From Coptis chinensis (Eukaryota > Streptophyta > Magnoliopsida > Ranunculales > Ranunculaceae): 64,000 nucleotides of DNA. Shown piece after piece: positions 33,747-45,572 of this stretch. Under the pieces are notes generated by a model that saw only the letters and a list, made by a program, of their open reading frames with translations, searched no databases and was not told where the DNA came from. Location: assembly GCA_015680905.1 (NCBI GenBank), contig CM027384.1, positions 68,145,001-68,209,000 on the forward strand, given 5' to 3'. Within the stretch, counting starts at the first letter, position 1. Every line of letters starts with the position of its first letter. The translations under genes were made by a program, and so were the position numbers.

Positions 33747-34534
33747 ATGACATCTCCTACAATAATACTAGAACAGTCTTTCGAAGATTTGTTTCAAAGC
33801 ACTACTTATGGTGCTTGGTTTCGCGAGGTGATCACACACGTAGGCTGGGAACCGCTTATGGTTCTTTCTAGCATTTGTTCTTGGACTTGCCATGCCTGCT
33901 GAAATACAAGACCCATGATGCTATTGGGTAGATAATATGCATGTCTACACTTATGACTTTTTGCATGAGGCTTATGGGGCAGGCATTTTCCGTATCGAGG
34001 ACCAAGGCGAATATAACGTCGCCCTTGGTAGCCTGTCCATGAACATAAGAACTGTTATGTTTTGGATCATGCTAAACATTTTAGGGGAATGACGTTTTTT
34101 CTTCTGTGAATGATGCCACTTGCAGTGTCTTCCTTGCTTTAGCCATGGGACGTATGTGCCATGACCTTCCCAGAGCCTTGATGTCTAGTTTAGCACGAGC
34201 CCATAGCATGAGGCATAAGTATCTTCTTATGCATGTTTTAGTTTGACGTATTATGCTATGTTTCTTCCCTATTTTTTGTGCCCGTTTCACGGATTAGGTT
34301 GAGGTCGAAATTGTGAGACCCACCAATTGTATTATCCGATCTTTCCGTGAAATGACTTGGCAAGGGTGGAGGATACAACCTCATCAGGTTGCACCTTACA
34401 CCCCATCTGACCAAATGGCGCTTAACAGGTTAGCATCCGTAGATGATAAATGGCGGCAAGCTTGACAAATTATAATGGCATGGCAGGATGCGAAGGAACC
34501 TCACTTCTTTATAGAAGAGGAGGATGACGAGTAA
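33747..34534 (+). pseudogene. Second ORF of the Athila-like element, degraded
   Basis: ATG at 33747 gives MTSPTIILEQSFEDLFQ and WFREVITHVGWEPLMVLSS, then shifts: YTYDFLHEAYGAGIFRIEDQ, LSMNIRTVMFWIM, ALAMGRMCHDLPRALMS and, at the end, APYTPSDQMALNRLASVDD with an acidic IEEEDDE terminus. The place fits the extra ORF found in many Athila-type elements (ATHILA ORF families), but I recognise it by position more than by motif. Confidence 0.35.
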
Positions 34535-36345
34535 ACGCTGGAGTGGAGGTAAGTTTTTAGTTTCAGTTAGTGTCTGCTTATGTCCCAAGCAATTTAATTC
34601 TGTTACCCCATAATGGGTGGAACTCTTATAGAGTTGCGCCAGTTTTTTTTATTTCCTATATTAGTATGTTCTAACCTTGTTTTGCAGATGTTCTAGAATT
34701 TCACGTGTTTCCATGGTATTTTTCTACCCTCTTTATTTAAATGCTTTGAGGACAAAGCATGCTTCTTGTTGGGGGGGCATAGAAACACGTGTAATTAAGG
34801 CATCTGTTAGGATATAGATATGTATAATATGCATTTGTTTTCAAGTTAAAATTTTAAAAATATAAATAAATAAGTTTATGCTATACACTTAGGAATATTG
34901 ATATTGTTTTCTTTCTCTATGCTCTTAACAATCTAGAAGTCTCACGTAGCTTTTGCATCAGAATAATTGTTAGAAACTTAGGTTAATATGTAGGTAATAA
35001 TCTTTGCATCTATCTATAAATATATTACATGAGTATCTATGATTGTTAGCAGTAAGTTTCTGAAATCTAGGCTAGAGTACTTATTCTACAAATCCTGTGA
35101 GAATATAGCCTAAAGCCTTATATGAGCGAAACATTTGAGAAATGACACAAGGGAGAAGTAAAATCCGGATAGAGAAATCACATGTCCACTTGCTTGATCA
35201 CTATGCCATATCCTAAGCGAGAATTTAGGCCCTCTTTGGATCGATATAGCCATAAATTCAAACCTATGAATTATTTTCCGCTAGTCGCCCCTCTGAGCCT
35301 TTCTTTAGCCTTCCATAAACCACAATTCCTTTACCCTGTTACAAAAACAAAACAAAATAAAAAATTCAACTTACCCAATCTAGAATAAGTCTGAGAATAG
35401 AATGAGTGAAGAAAGAAGAAGAGAAAAACCTGTGTAAACAAAAATTAGTTAGTTGCTTCAGAAAAAGAAAAGAAGTTTCCATCCAAGGAAAAGGAAAAAA
35501 AATATAGAAATAAATAAAAACTCCAAAAATAGAATAAAAGGGAGTCAAAAGCCAAAGAAAAGAAAAACAAAAATATGGCTAAGGATGGAAACAAAGTATA
35601 GAAGCAAAAGAAAATAACAAGGTTTTCTCTAAGTTACATAATATGAAGACTCTATTATCTCAGACTTGTCCTTTTGAATATCCATTTCCTTCCTTCTTAA
35701 ACCATCTCCTAATCCCCACAACACCTAATAAAGACCTCTAGCTCAATTAGGAATAGGTTAGTGTGATAGTAAGTGGCAGATGTGTTTGATCGACTCCGGC
35801 TTCCTTGTTTGTCATTGGGATTGTAAGGTAAAGTGTGCCCACTGCTTGCACACTGGAGTAACGAAACTTGAGCGGAAAAATCAGAGTGGTTTTTGTCTTG
35901 ACATTTATGTGAGGACCTACTTAAGGACGATATTCCGAGTTTTCAAAAACGAACCTGCTAGGCATTTCATAGTATTACTCATAGTATATATATTTGTATC
36001 ATAGATGATTGATTATTATGCATATATTAGTTTAGGTTTTTGACTTGGTTATTCGTATTCAATTGCTAGTGAGATGTATAGATAGTTGAGACATGAATGA
36101 GGAAACAATAGTTTTATTTCTTAGTCGTTGTAGTATAGATGAAGTTTGTGAGTACCTTCATTGGAAAACTCTCACGAGGCAATAACTCGGCCCACTAGGG
36201 AATTCCTAGTGGTTTAAGGCCTTGTTGCATATGGTCAATGCAATCGCGACTCAAATAAAACGAAAGTAGATAGAACTCCATTTTGGTCACTTATTCTAAT
36301 TCTCATCTTTGCTTGAGGACAAGCAACATGCTGTTTGGGGTGGTT
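34535..36345 (+). other. 3' UTR of the Athila-like element with polypurine tract
   Basis: Has TTTGAGGACAAAGCATGCTT before a G7 run near 34770, and CTTGAGGACAAGCAACATGC before TTTGGGGTGGTT at 36334-36345. Both are the typical spaced sequences ahead of a 3' LTR; the second is the functional position next to the LTR. The rest is AT-rich with no gene. Confidence 0.55.
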
Positions 36346-37500
36346 TGATAAGAGCCCAAACTGTAGTTTTAACCCTTAATAATCATACTTTTTAGACCAA
36401 TTATGTGAGTAATAATTAAGAGTTAATATCGACACGTGTTTTTATGTATTTCGAGGGCTTCAAAGTCTATTATTATGCAGAAATGTGCCACTTTAGCGAG
36501 ATAAAGGAGAAAAGGTCGGTTGTTAAGGAGTTCTGTGAATAAAGGCCAAGATTCAAGGAGACAAAGCCTTTGTAAAGCCCGGTCAAAAGCTAAAAAGTCA
36601 ACACGGGCAGAAACAGTGCACAAGTCAGCAGAACTTCCGAAGGACGTATCTTTTGACTCAGACCTCGGAATTGGGCCTACCTTACGTCAAAACGACCGAC
36701 TCGGAAAGAGCTTTCCAATGGTCTAAGCCTTGGCCCAATCAGAGGAGCAGAAGTGGACAAAAAGTCTGTCGAAGTCAACTGCAGCTGAAGAGGCCTTTTT
36801 GGACTGAAAGTATTGGGTTTTGGGCCTGATTCTCTGGCCCAAAACGTGGCTCTAAGCCCATGCACGATTTTTGGATCTGAACATATAAAAACAAAAGCTT
36901 AGCTCTTTGTTAATGATAGATAGTTAAGTTAGAAAATAAGTTAGGTTAGGAAGCTAATGTTAATGGAGTTTAGGGTTAGAAAAAGATAGATCTAGATCTA
37001 GTTTTGAGTTTTATCCCATTAATTAATTAGTTTTCATACCTTGTTTTAATATAGATTATTGAATCATTGTTACTTTTAATTAGATTAATAAAGTTAGTTG
37101 TTTTTTATAATCTAGCTTCATTTTCCATTAAACATCTATTGCAATTCATTGATTTAGTATTTGTCACTATTAGTTTAAATCAATTCTTACATGAGTAGTT
37201 TCCTTTTAAATTCGAACAAGCAAAGTTCAACCCTTTATACCATGTCTTGTTTGATTTGCTTGGGAAATGATAGTATAATGATATTAGAAAATTCACATCA
37301 CACATTACTCTCACATTGTTCTTTGTGTCGAGTAGTTGAATTCTAATTAAGTCTTGAGGGTTTAAGAGTGGAACGAATCCTGACTCTCTTATATTACTTC
37401 GTTATTGAGAGTAGGAATATTGATATAAACACGTATTTACGTAAATTGATTATTTTTGTTTACGCATAGATAGTTAGAATACGTAAAATAACTGTTATCA
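36346..37500 (+). repeat. 3' LTR of the Athila-like element
   Basis: Direct copy of 28244-29397, TGATAA...TTATCA. The copies differ by roughly 40 small changes, many of them 1-3-base indels. Followed directly by CTATA of the host transposase gene. Confidence 0.95.
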
Positions 37501-37502
37501 CT

Positions 37503-38606
37503 ATACCAACTTATAAAGTAGGTAAGTTTCGTCGTAGGTTTCGTATGAGAAGGCCACTTTTTAACAGTATATTGGAAGTTGTCACTAATTTTGATCCATA
37601 TTTTAAGCCTTCTTGTGATGCTCTTGGTTTGCCTGGGGTTTCGGGTTTGGGAAAAATGGCAGCTGCAATATATATGCTTGCTTATGGCTGTCCAGCTGAT
37701 TCAATGGATCACTGGATAAAACTTTGCTGAGAGTACGGCCCGAGAATCACTTCATCATTTCTGTAATGCAGTTGTCAACTGTTTTGAAGAACAGTACCTA
37801 AGAAGCCCAACGAAAGAATATGTAACACGCTTGCTTGCAGTAGGTGAAGAATGCGGTTGGCAAGGTATTTTGGGTAGTTTAGACTGTATACATTGGGTAT
37901 AGAAAAATTGTCCAACTACATGGCATGGAACTCATTTGGGCTATGCTAGAAAAGCGACTGTGATTTTGGAAGCAATTGTAGACCAGGAGCTATGGTTTTG
38001 GCACGCATACTTTGGAATTGCTAGATGATTTGGTTATGATCTTAATGTGTTAGATAATTCTCATTTATCTGATAATTTAGGTAGAGGAACAGCTCCAGCT
38101 TGTGTTTATCAAGTTAATAGCAATCCTTACAACATGGGCCACTACCTTGCTGATGGAATATATCGACCATGGGCTACACTGATTCAAACAATCTCATCTC
38201 CTGCTACTCCCATGGATACTAACTTTGCAAAAATGCAAGAAGCAGCTCGTAAAGATGTGGAACGTGGTTTTGGTGTTTTACAGGCTAGATTTGCAATTGT
38301 TAGCAGGCCTGCTCGTCAGTGGGACAGAGGAGCTCTATCTTGTATAATGAAGACATGTATTATACTTCACAACATGATTGTTGAGAATGAACGTAATGTA
38401 CAACTTCTGAAGTGGAAACCACCTTCAAAGATGAACGGTTGCGACATGAAGTTGAGCTGCAGAGTAATGACCATCTGTTTGTGCAAAACATAGTAGCCAA
38501 GACATTAAGTATTCGTTATGGAGCTACTAATCAACAATTGAAGAATGATCTGGTTGAACATCATTGGGCACGTTATGGTGCACGCCACAACCAAATGAAC
38601 AACTAA
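37503..38606 (+). pseudogene. PIF/Harbinger transposase, catalytic part
   Basis: Continues the gene split at 28243: IPTYKVGKFRRRFRMRRPLF, GLGKMAAAIYMLAYGCPADS; then after a 1-base shift near 37728 ESTARESLHHFCNAVVNCFE. The DDE nuclease shows GSLDCIHW (first Asp), a YDLNVLD segment (second Asp) and RKDVERGFGVLQARF (Glu), with GTAPACVYQVNSNPYNMGHY and LADGIYRPWAT as family landmarks. A TAG at 37900 stands for the Trp of HWxWKNC; a TGA lies near 38026; the frame shifts near 38405 and ends at ARYGARHNQMNN, 38606. Domain DDE_Tnp_4; it cuts and pastes the element together with ORF1. Confidence 0.85.
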
Positions 38607-38855
38607 TAAGTTTGTTTAAGTTTGATTTGTCTTAGTTGAATTTTCTGTTAACTGTATTTTTTAAGTGTGCTTTCTGTATTTTCTGTTAAGTGTACTTTCA
38701 TCAAGTTTGTTTTGTTTAAATAAGATTTTGATTTGTTGAATAAGATTTGCACATACTTGAAATTAAAAACGTTACAACATACTTGAAATTAAAAATGTTA
38801 CAACATACTTAAAATTAAAAACGTTACAACATACTTAAAATTAAAAACGTTATAA
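38607..38855. repeat. Short tandem repeat between convergent genes
   Basis: About five copies of a ~31-bp unit ACATACTTGAAATTAAAAACGTTACA-like (given in part: ACTTGAAATTAAAAACGTTA) at about 38750-38860, and TTTCTGTTAAGTGTACTTTC-like repeats near 38640-38700. It lies between the two PIF/Harbinger genes, where their transcripts would meet and end. Confidence 0.75.
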
Positions 38856-40037
38856 CTAAAAATTATCATCTTCATATTCTTCATTTTCATCCCTCAGAAA
38901 TGGATTGGGAGAGCGTGCTCGCCTACCACGAGACTAACTAACACTGTTTGTTGATCCAGAAGAAGAAAAAGACCCAAACTGTTGAGAAGGATAGGTTGGA
39001 ATGTATAGACTAGGAGGGGTTGGAATGTATGGTGTAGAAGAGGTTGGATAATTAGGAATAGAAGGAGCAGCAGGAATACCTTATTCTTGTTCAACCCACT
39101 TACGATAGATAGCTGCTTGCTTAGATTCCCAAAATGTCAGTTGAATACTGCTAAACTTGCTTAGATCAAACATCATGATATCTTGTTCTTTCTGTGCTTC
39201 AAACCTCAATATTTCGTATTCTTTTTCCTTTTCCATTAAGAGGAACATTTGTCGTTTTAGCTCTGTTTGTTCTTGCAGATATTTTACAATTGTAAGTTGA
39301 TTGTCTCTGACCTCCTCCAGAGTTTGTGCCATTTGGTGCGCAACTTTATCAGCATTTCTTTTCTTAAACTTTCTTCCCTTTGGCCGTTTTTCTTATCCGG
39401 GCACTTCTCTCGATAGTTGACTTTCTTCATCTAACGAAATATTGGCTATTCCAATATTATTAGCGGTTGATTTACCACTGATGCCACCACTAACATCACT
39501 ACTAGAAGTGGTTCTCTACTTTTTTGAACTACTATCACTTCTAGCTTGATAGAAGTGATTCCATTTTGGACTTAAAATTAAAATTCAATAACAATGGTCA
39601 AATTTAAATGGTTCCTTTTGAACAGTTGAAAAAATAGTACGAGCTCGTGATATTGTATCATCCGCATTAGTACCACTAGCATTCACTCTCAATTGTTTAT
39701 CATAATAACTTTGAAATAAACTTACCGCATGTTGGATGATGTGAAAACGCGATTGAACCGTTCCACCAGTCTGTGGTTGCCCTACATGACCAAGCTGGCT
39801 CATACGCTTGTTCATTTCATCAGCAATTTCCTCAAAAAAAACATGTCTATTTTGGCCTGTTTCAACAACTGCATCTTCTAAAATAAAAATCCAACTATGA
39901 CATAAAATTTCATCTTCTACAGCTATGAAATTTTTTGAACGACCTTGAACATAAGTATGTTGGCTGTTTTTTTGGCTTTGGTTTTCACTATTTCTACCAC
40001 CTTTATTTCTTCTACCTCTAGACCTTTGTGAAGACAT
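38856..40037 (-). pseudogene. PIF/Harbinger ORF1, Myb/trihelix-like DNA-binding protein
   Basis: Starts MSSQRSRGRRNKGGRNSENQ at 40037. NFIAVEDEILCHSWIFILED and GGTVQSRFHIIQHAVSLFQ form the Myb/SANT-like DNA-binding fold of ORF1 proteins; FKFDHCY then a stop, PKWNHF in another frame. The second half (39332-39084) is a charged helix: ELKRQMFLLMEKEKEYEILR. The tail to 38858 is Pro/Ser rich (PTPPSLYIPTYPSQQFGSFS) with SRGRRARSPNPF and an acidic end. ORF1 of this family works with the transposase and brings it to the element ends. At least three stops (near 39586, 39403 and 39081) disable it. Confidence 0.75.
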
Positions 40038-40402
40038 TTTGTGATTTTTGTGAAGAATAAAAGAAGAAAGAAAAAGATGAAGTGAATTGGTGAAAATTTA
40101 GTTAAACAAATATGCAATATATATAGGCCCAGTCCAACGGAACTAAATATAGCTGTTAATTCCAACGGTACAAAATCGAGCCGTTTGAATTTTTTATTAA
40201 AAAAGAAAAGAAAAAAATGCTAGACGGCAAAACTTGTCCGGTGAAAGTCATTTCTATATTTCTGGACGAATTGGGTTTCGGATTTGACAATTATTAAAAT
40301 AAAAACAATGTTTTGACAGCGCGTTGGTGACGAAAATTGCCAAATAAATTATCAACTGTCACATTAGAAATCGATTATAGCAGCTCGTTGATGATGCTAT
40401 TA

Positions 40403-41880
40403 GTTTATGACCTATGAGAATACCTTAATTATGGTTTTACAGCATGCGTACTAAAATGCTAATTTGCCTGTTAGTAGGTTGGATTCAAGTCAAAACCTTG
40501 AGGTAGCAATATGAGGCGAACCCAATAAGCAATGGTTTCAGCCCGAATCAAGTCCAAATATTAAAAAAATCTCAATCCAGACTGACTCTAGATTCCTTAA
40601 TAATTGAGATTGGGTACAATTGGACTTTCCATCTGGTCAACCCCATATGATCTCAAAACTCCCACTGAATGACTCTGCCAACTTTAGATGCCCATGAATT
40701 CACCGAGCCCAAATCAAGTATAGGATATTAGGATATATTTTGTAAATTTTACAACAAAGATTATAAAACTTAGAAATGCATGGCGCACAATTCTAACAAA
40801 AAAATTCTATAAATTAATAATGCAGGATGGAAAATGGAGAGGCGGAAATGTACATGTAAGAAGTTGCAACACTTACATGGTTCTTCCATGTTGAAAGTAT
40901 AATACCAGCAGAGTAGCACTTCAACAGTAAAGATGGCACTACAAGATGCAACTCCATCAACAAATTTTTGAGAATAAGTAGCAGTCGTGCAGAATGTTAC
41001 AACTACATTTCCAAATCCAAACAAGACAGTACGCACAACCATAGGCAAGATGGTATTACTGTTGTGCAATTACGAGATGAAGGTATGCACCACTGCAAGG
41101 GTCAATGATGGGTATTCGTTTCAGCAAAAACTCAGCCAATGCATAAAAAGGGAAGCATTGAGATGGAAGAAAATTTGATCCTACATCGTAAATTATGCAA
41201 CTAGGAATTGTCATCAGCAATGGTAAAGCAGGGTATGCAAGTATAAAAGTGTCAAATGCTGTATAATTGCGTATTCAGTGTACACCATTTGTCCTCCTTT
41301 ACTATAGGCTTGAACTCTTGAAGAGTAATTCTTATTTAAAGAATAATTATGTTAATCAAAGCCAACAACTAGATTGGAATTCTGGTTTGGAAAGCAAAGA
41401 CCAAAATATCAAATTCGAGAAATATATCATGTACCCTAAAAATCGAGATATATCGGATATATAGGTGGATATATATTTTTTTGTTGACCAGTCAAAATTT
41501 TGTTTTGTATGTCAATATATCATAAATATCGTCGATTATATCAAAAATATCATTAATATATTAATAAAAATCGGCCAAAATCAACAATTCATATCGGATT
41601 TATCGGTTGATATATATATCGATACATCAGAAATTGTGATATATATCCGGCAAAAAAAAATTCAATTTGGCCGGGATATATCGATTATGGAATATTATTA
41701 TCTCGTATACCCAAAAAACGAGATATATGGTAGATATTATGGGCCTGGTTGGAAAGTCATTTCATGAATATTAAATGATTAACAGACAAATTTTTCACCT
41801 ATATTTGCAAATAGTCCACAAGAAAGCAATAAGCTAGCAGAACTATTCCATCGTGGCCTATGGGCTACGAAATGAGACAG
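40403..41880. other. Unassigned AT-rich region with ATATCG-rich repeat
   Basis: No domain recognised. 41,390-41,740 is dense in GATATAT, ATATCGG and ATATCGAT words, with two related stretches (CGAGATATATCGGATATA and CGAGATATATGGTAGATA) about 300 bases apart in direct order; it may be an old miniature element. An ORF on - at 41069-40770 has no known motif. Confidence 0.5.
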
Positions 41881-41883
41881 TAA

Positions 41884-42830
41884 GGGGCTATTTGTTTTTT
41901 TGGGTTAAGTTATAAGAGGGTCTTATAAGACCATGTGTTATAAGAGGGTCTTATAAGATGGTCATATAAATTGGTTTGTTTTTTATTTTAAGTTCCTCTT
42001 ATAAAGACTTGTAAAATAAAAAAACAAATACATGACATCTTATAGATGGTTATTTGATAAATATAACCCTACTTTACATCACATTTAACTTGAATATATT
42101 AATTTGAAACAAACGTATAATTTGATTTTCGGTTTCAAATCAATTTTGATAATTAGAATATTAATTTTAGGAAACTACCTTAATTGGCGGTTGTGGTGGT
42201 AGTAGTCTTAATAGCACAGTGGTGGTGGTAGTGGAGGTAATGATATTGGTTTGAATAACACTGTGATGGTGGTGGTAGTAGAAGTGGTGGATGTCTTAAT
42301 AGCACGGTGGTGGTAGTGGTGATAGTCTTAATAGTACGGTGGTGGTAGTAGTGGAGGTGATGATATTGGTCTTAATAGTACGGTGGTAGTGGTAGTGGTG
42401 GTTTTAATAGCACAGCAGTGGTGATGGTGGTGGTAGTGATAGTCTTAATAGTACGGTGATAGTGGTGGTGAAGATAATGATGGTGGTGGTGGTAGTGGCA
42501 GCAGTGGTGGTGGTGGTAGCCGGTGGTGGCTAGGGTAATAGAGTTATTTAGAAAATAAGATAATGAAAAATGAAGAAAAGAAAAAAATGAAATTTGGGGG
42601 GTATATGGACGGGGGTGTTTGAGTCATTTTTGAGTTATAAGACTTATAGAATTGAAGTAGATCCAATTTTGGTACTTATAGAATTGGAGCCTCTTATAAG
42701 ACATTTCTAGTAGAATGCCTCTTATAAGAAGCAAAAAACAAACTAAAAAAATATCCAAAATCACTGGGCCACATCTTATAAGAGGTTATAAGACTTCAAG
42801 GTTTTATAAGAGGCAAAAACAAATGGCCCC
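41884..42830. mobile_element. PIF/Harbinger-like MITE with TAA duplication
   Basis: Left TAA + GGGGCTATTTGTTTTTTTGG and right CAAAAACAAATGGCCCC + TAA are inverted ends with a 3-bp target duplication of the type used by PIF/Harbinger. Inner arms repeat TTATAAGAGG and CTTATAAGA motifs on both sides, so the element could fold back. No ORF for a transposase. It carries a GGT-rich minisatellite in the middle. Confidence 0.75.
42185..42535 (+). repeat. GGT-rich minisatellite inside the MITE
   Basis: Degenerate array of GGTGGTAGT-type triplets broken at intervals by GTCTTAATAGYACGGTGG; the interruptions recur about six times. Purine/GT-rich on +. Likely grew inside the element after or before insertion; cannot tell. 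Confidence 0.85.
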
Positions 42831-42989
42831 TAAGCATTTGCAGTTTTGTACAATGAAAGCTAATCCATATATCTATTCATATTCATAAGCACGGAACAAT
42901 ATATATATTTTTTGCTGGTTACGAATGCCTCATGGTGGTGTACAACAGTGATTTAATTTGCACTGCGTCTACTGGTGTACCTGATTGGA

Positions 42990-43700
42990 GGTGGGTTAAG
43001 CAAAAAATGTGTGCAGTCTTCGGGCAAACTGATCTTAGGCCTACGAAAGGAGGCGGAGCACTCGCTTTCTTTAGTTCAGAGCAGGATACTAATAGATGCC
43101 TCCCTTAAAATTTTGGGATGGAGAAATTCATTTTAAAATGTGGAATCCTGAGGTAGGCGCACTTTCTAATGGTGCATTATTATTGGGGCATAAAGACGTG
43201 TTTCTGAAATTTTTTGGGGGAAGCCTTTAGCCCTTTACACCTGAAGACTCCAACTATTGCTGATTTGTTGGCTAAAGAATGTAGTACAATGCTGCATACT
43301 GATGAGTCATCTCTTGATTGTTGTAAGACGAAGGTTAGACTATTAGAGTGAAGGTGAATGTGATGATGGACCCGGCTAAAGTTCCGCGCATAATTAATAT
43401 AGAGGAAAGGCGGTATGTATGGGTGGAGGTGGAATTTAACAGTGGTGTGCGCCTCCGGCTGCACAGGGTGAAGACGAGCTAAGAGGTGGCTGGCTCACTA
43501 GTCCACGTCAATGATGTCACTAATGAGCAAATAACGTCCAATCCTAGTAGGCCCCCTGGATTTCAAAGAGAAAGAGAGGGAAGGGTTTCACTTCAAATTT
43601 TGAATCTGAAAATGAAATGACTGAGAGCACTACTGCTGTCAGACCACAGGAAGATAGTTTAGTTACACCAACCGAAGATACTGTACTTGAGTCTTGAGGG
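42990..43700 (+). pseudogene. Possible degraded LINE ORF1 fragment
   Basis: Broken frames give VKVNVMMDPAKVPRIINIEE, RRYVWVEVEFNSGVRLRL and NPSRPPGFQRERE. The basic, Pro-rich text and SRPPGF recall the end of ORF1 in plant LINEs (DUF4283 type), but the match is weak. If right, it could be the ORF1 of the LINE whose ORF2 begins at 47286, or of another copy. Confidence 0.25.
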
Positions 43701-44925
43701 CAATAGTATCCATACTTTGGTACAGAAAATTGGGTATAGGTACACAAATTGGGTATAGGTACACAGACGCAAATTTCTTATGTTCAGAGGAAATAGCAAT
43801 TTTTTTTTTTGTTTTTCCTCTATAAAAACTGAAATTTGACATCTGTCTCAAATTTGAGGCTGACTTTTACAATTTTGACCTCTTTTATTAGTCCCAACTA
43901 AAGAAGCCAACTACCAACAAAAAAAAAAACTACGAACTAAATTAGTTACCAAAAGAGTAGTGGGTTAATCAAAATAACTAAAATTCATCCAAAATTTACA
44001 AATTTCCAATTAAAAGTGAGATGAATTTCTAGAGAGACCAAAACAATGTGGAAAACATCAACTTCAAAAACGGAAAAAATGTATGTTGATTACAACTAAT
44101 TTCAATACAGCTTTAACAATTTAAAATGCATCTCTGATAATTTTGAATATCATGTTTAAGCTTTGTTTGATGTAATTCAAATTGTGAAATTGTGAAAGGA
44201 CAAATGGGTTTTTTTTTTATAAGACAATTGTATTATTTGATTGCAAAGACATCTTGGAGCAATACACACGCATTCTCTTGCCTTGACGATGAGGCCTCGA
44301 TTGACACACACACCCATAAACTCAAGCACATTAGATTTTCAGATATTTATTTGTGGTGGAAAATTGGCTAGCTACAAAATGAAAGGGTAAAAAGGAAAAA
44401 TAAGAAGTTTTAAAAACAATTAATACACTCAAAAAATGACATGTTGTTAAAATTGGAGTAGAATCAAAAGATAATATTGGTCTTTCTCTAGACAAAAAAG
44501 ACACTAAAGAAAGTGTCTAGAGCCCAATTTCTAGTACTTTGGTAGGAGGAAATGACGTGGCCAACACCCATTGTAGTAGAAGAGCTTTGTGAATTTGAAG
44601 TGGACCCGACTGGGCTTCGTGAGGAGATGTCTACTCAAAACACCAACCCAAGGACCCAGGAGAAGGGCCCATAATCATATAAAAGGTAGAAGTTTTAGTA
44701 GAAACTTTGAACGGGAACACTTCCCTTGGACTAACAGGCTCATGAGATGAGATGGAGAAGTGTTAGTAGGCCCAAAAAGAAGAGGGGGAGAAACAAATCC
44801 AGAAATCGGGCCCATAGGATGGAATTGGGTGAGAATTACGTCTCTAGGTAGATGCGGCTGGAAATTATGGTTTTAGGACAAACACGTAAAAAGACAATTT
44901 TGCTCCTCGAAGTGTTTTAATTTTA

Positions 44926-45411
44926 GGGTTTTTTAGACATATCCCCTCCCCATTCTATAATTAGAAATTAGACATAACCCCTTACTCTAATTTTCTTTAG
45001 ATATGCCTCCCCCACTTTAACGTTTAATGCCGGTCAACTAGATTTGACTCTCATTGACTGTTAGTACAGGTTTTCTATTTTCTTTCAATAAAAAAATAAT
45101 AATAAATCTAAAACTGCCATGATGAAATGCCGAATATGTCTTTAATAATTTCTATTTCGTATGCAATTTGCTATTTAAAATCAAGTCTTTCTATTATACT
45201 ATTTAACAAACATGAACCGATGAACGCACTCAACGAGTGTTTAAAGTTTTAATTCATGTATTTGCTAGCCATTGAGGGCATATTTGGAATTTTATCATAG
45301 GAGTTTTAGATTATTATTATTACTATTTTATTGGAGGCAAATAGAAACCTGGACTAACAGTTAATGAGAGTCAAACCTAATTGACCGATATGGGGTTAGT
45401 CTAAATAACCC
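44926..45411. mobile_element. MITE with 9-bp target duplication, Mutator-like
   Basis: TTAATTTTA at 44917-44925 and again at 45412-45420 encloses a 486-bp element with ends GGGTTTTTTAGAC and GTCTAAATAACCC. Inner arms of about 95 bases are also inverted copies (for example TTTGACTCTCATTGACTGTTA on the left against TAACAGTTAATGAGAGTCAAA on the right). A left-arm insertion of ~80 bases carries a repeat of TAGACATA/TAGATATG text. A 9-bp duplication points to Mutator; 8 bp (hAT) cannot be excluded. Confidence 0.75.
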
Positions 45412-45507
45412 TTAATTTTAAACCAAAAAAAGACATGTGATATGTGGCACTCTCACTCTCTCCCCTCACGCTCTCTCTCATACTTCTAGAAAGATTTTTA
45501 AAAAATT

Positions 45508-45572
45508 ACAAAAAAAAAAAAAAAAAAAAAAAAAATGAAAAAAAAAAAAAATCACAAAATGAAAAAAAAAAA
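45508..45572. repeat. A-rich low-complexity tract
   Basis: Runs of 25 and 13 As joined by ATG and TCAC interruptions, followed by a minisatellite. Might be an old LINE tail, but no LINE sequence precedes it. Confidence 0.7.

Larger units (their letters stand above)
28244..37500 (+). mobile_element. Athila-like Ty3/gypsy element, non-autonomous, complete with two LTRs
   Basis: LTRs of 1154 and 1155 bp (TGATAA...TTATCA) flank an 8-kb interior with a primer site of Athila type, a gag remnant, a second degraded ORF, and a TTTGGGGTGG purine tract before the 3' LTR. The target duplication is CTAGA (28239-28243) and CTATA (37501-37505); the host reading frame shows that CTATA is the original, with one base changed on the left. 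Protease, reverse transcriptase and integrase are absent, so movement would need another element's enzymes. By eye the LTRs are about 96-97% alike. Confidence 0.9.
27647..40399 (+). mobile_element. PIF/Harbinger transposon, interrupted by an Athila-like element
   Basis: The left end TTA + GAGCATCATCAATG (27644-27660) and the right end CGTTGATGATGCTA + TTA (40386-40402) form related inverted ends flanked by TTA, the usual PIF/Harbinger target duplication. Inside are the two genes of the superfamily in convergent order: a DDE transposase on + and a Myb/trihelix-like ORF1 on -. Without the 9.26-kb insertion the element would be about 3.5 kb, a normal size. Both genes carry disabling changes. Confidence 0.85.

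Noticed and set aside
40770-41069. 99-codon ORF on - with hydrophobic text
   Set aside because: No domain or gene context recognised; in AT-rich intergenic DNA such ORFs arise by chance.
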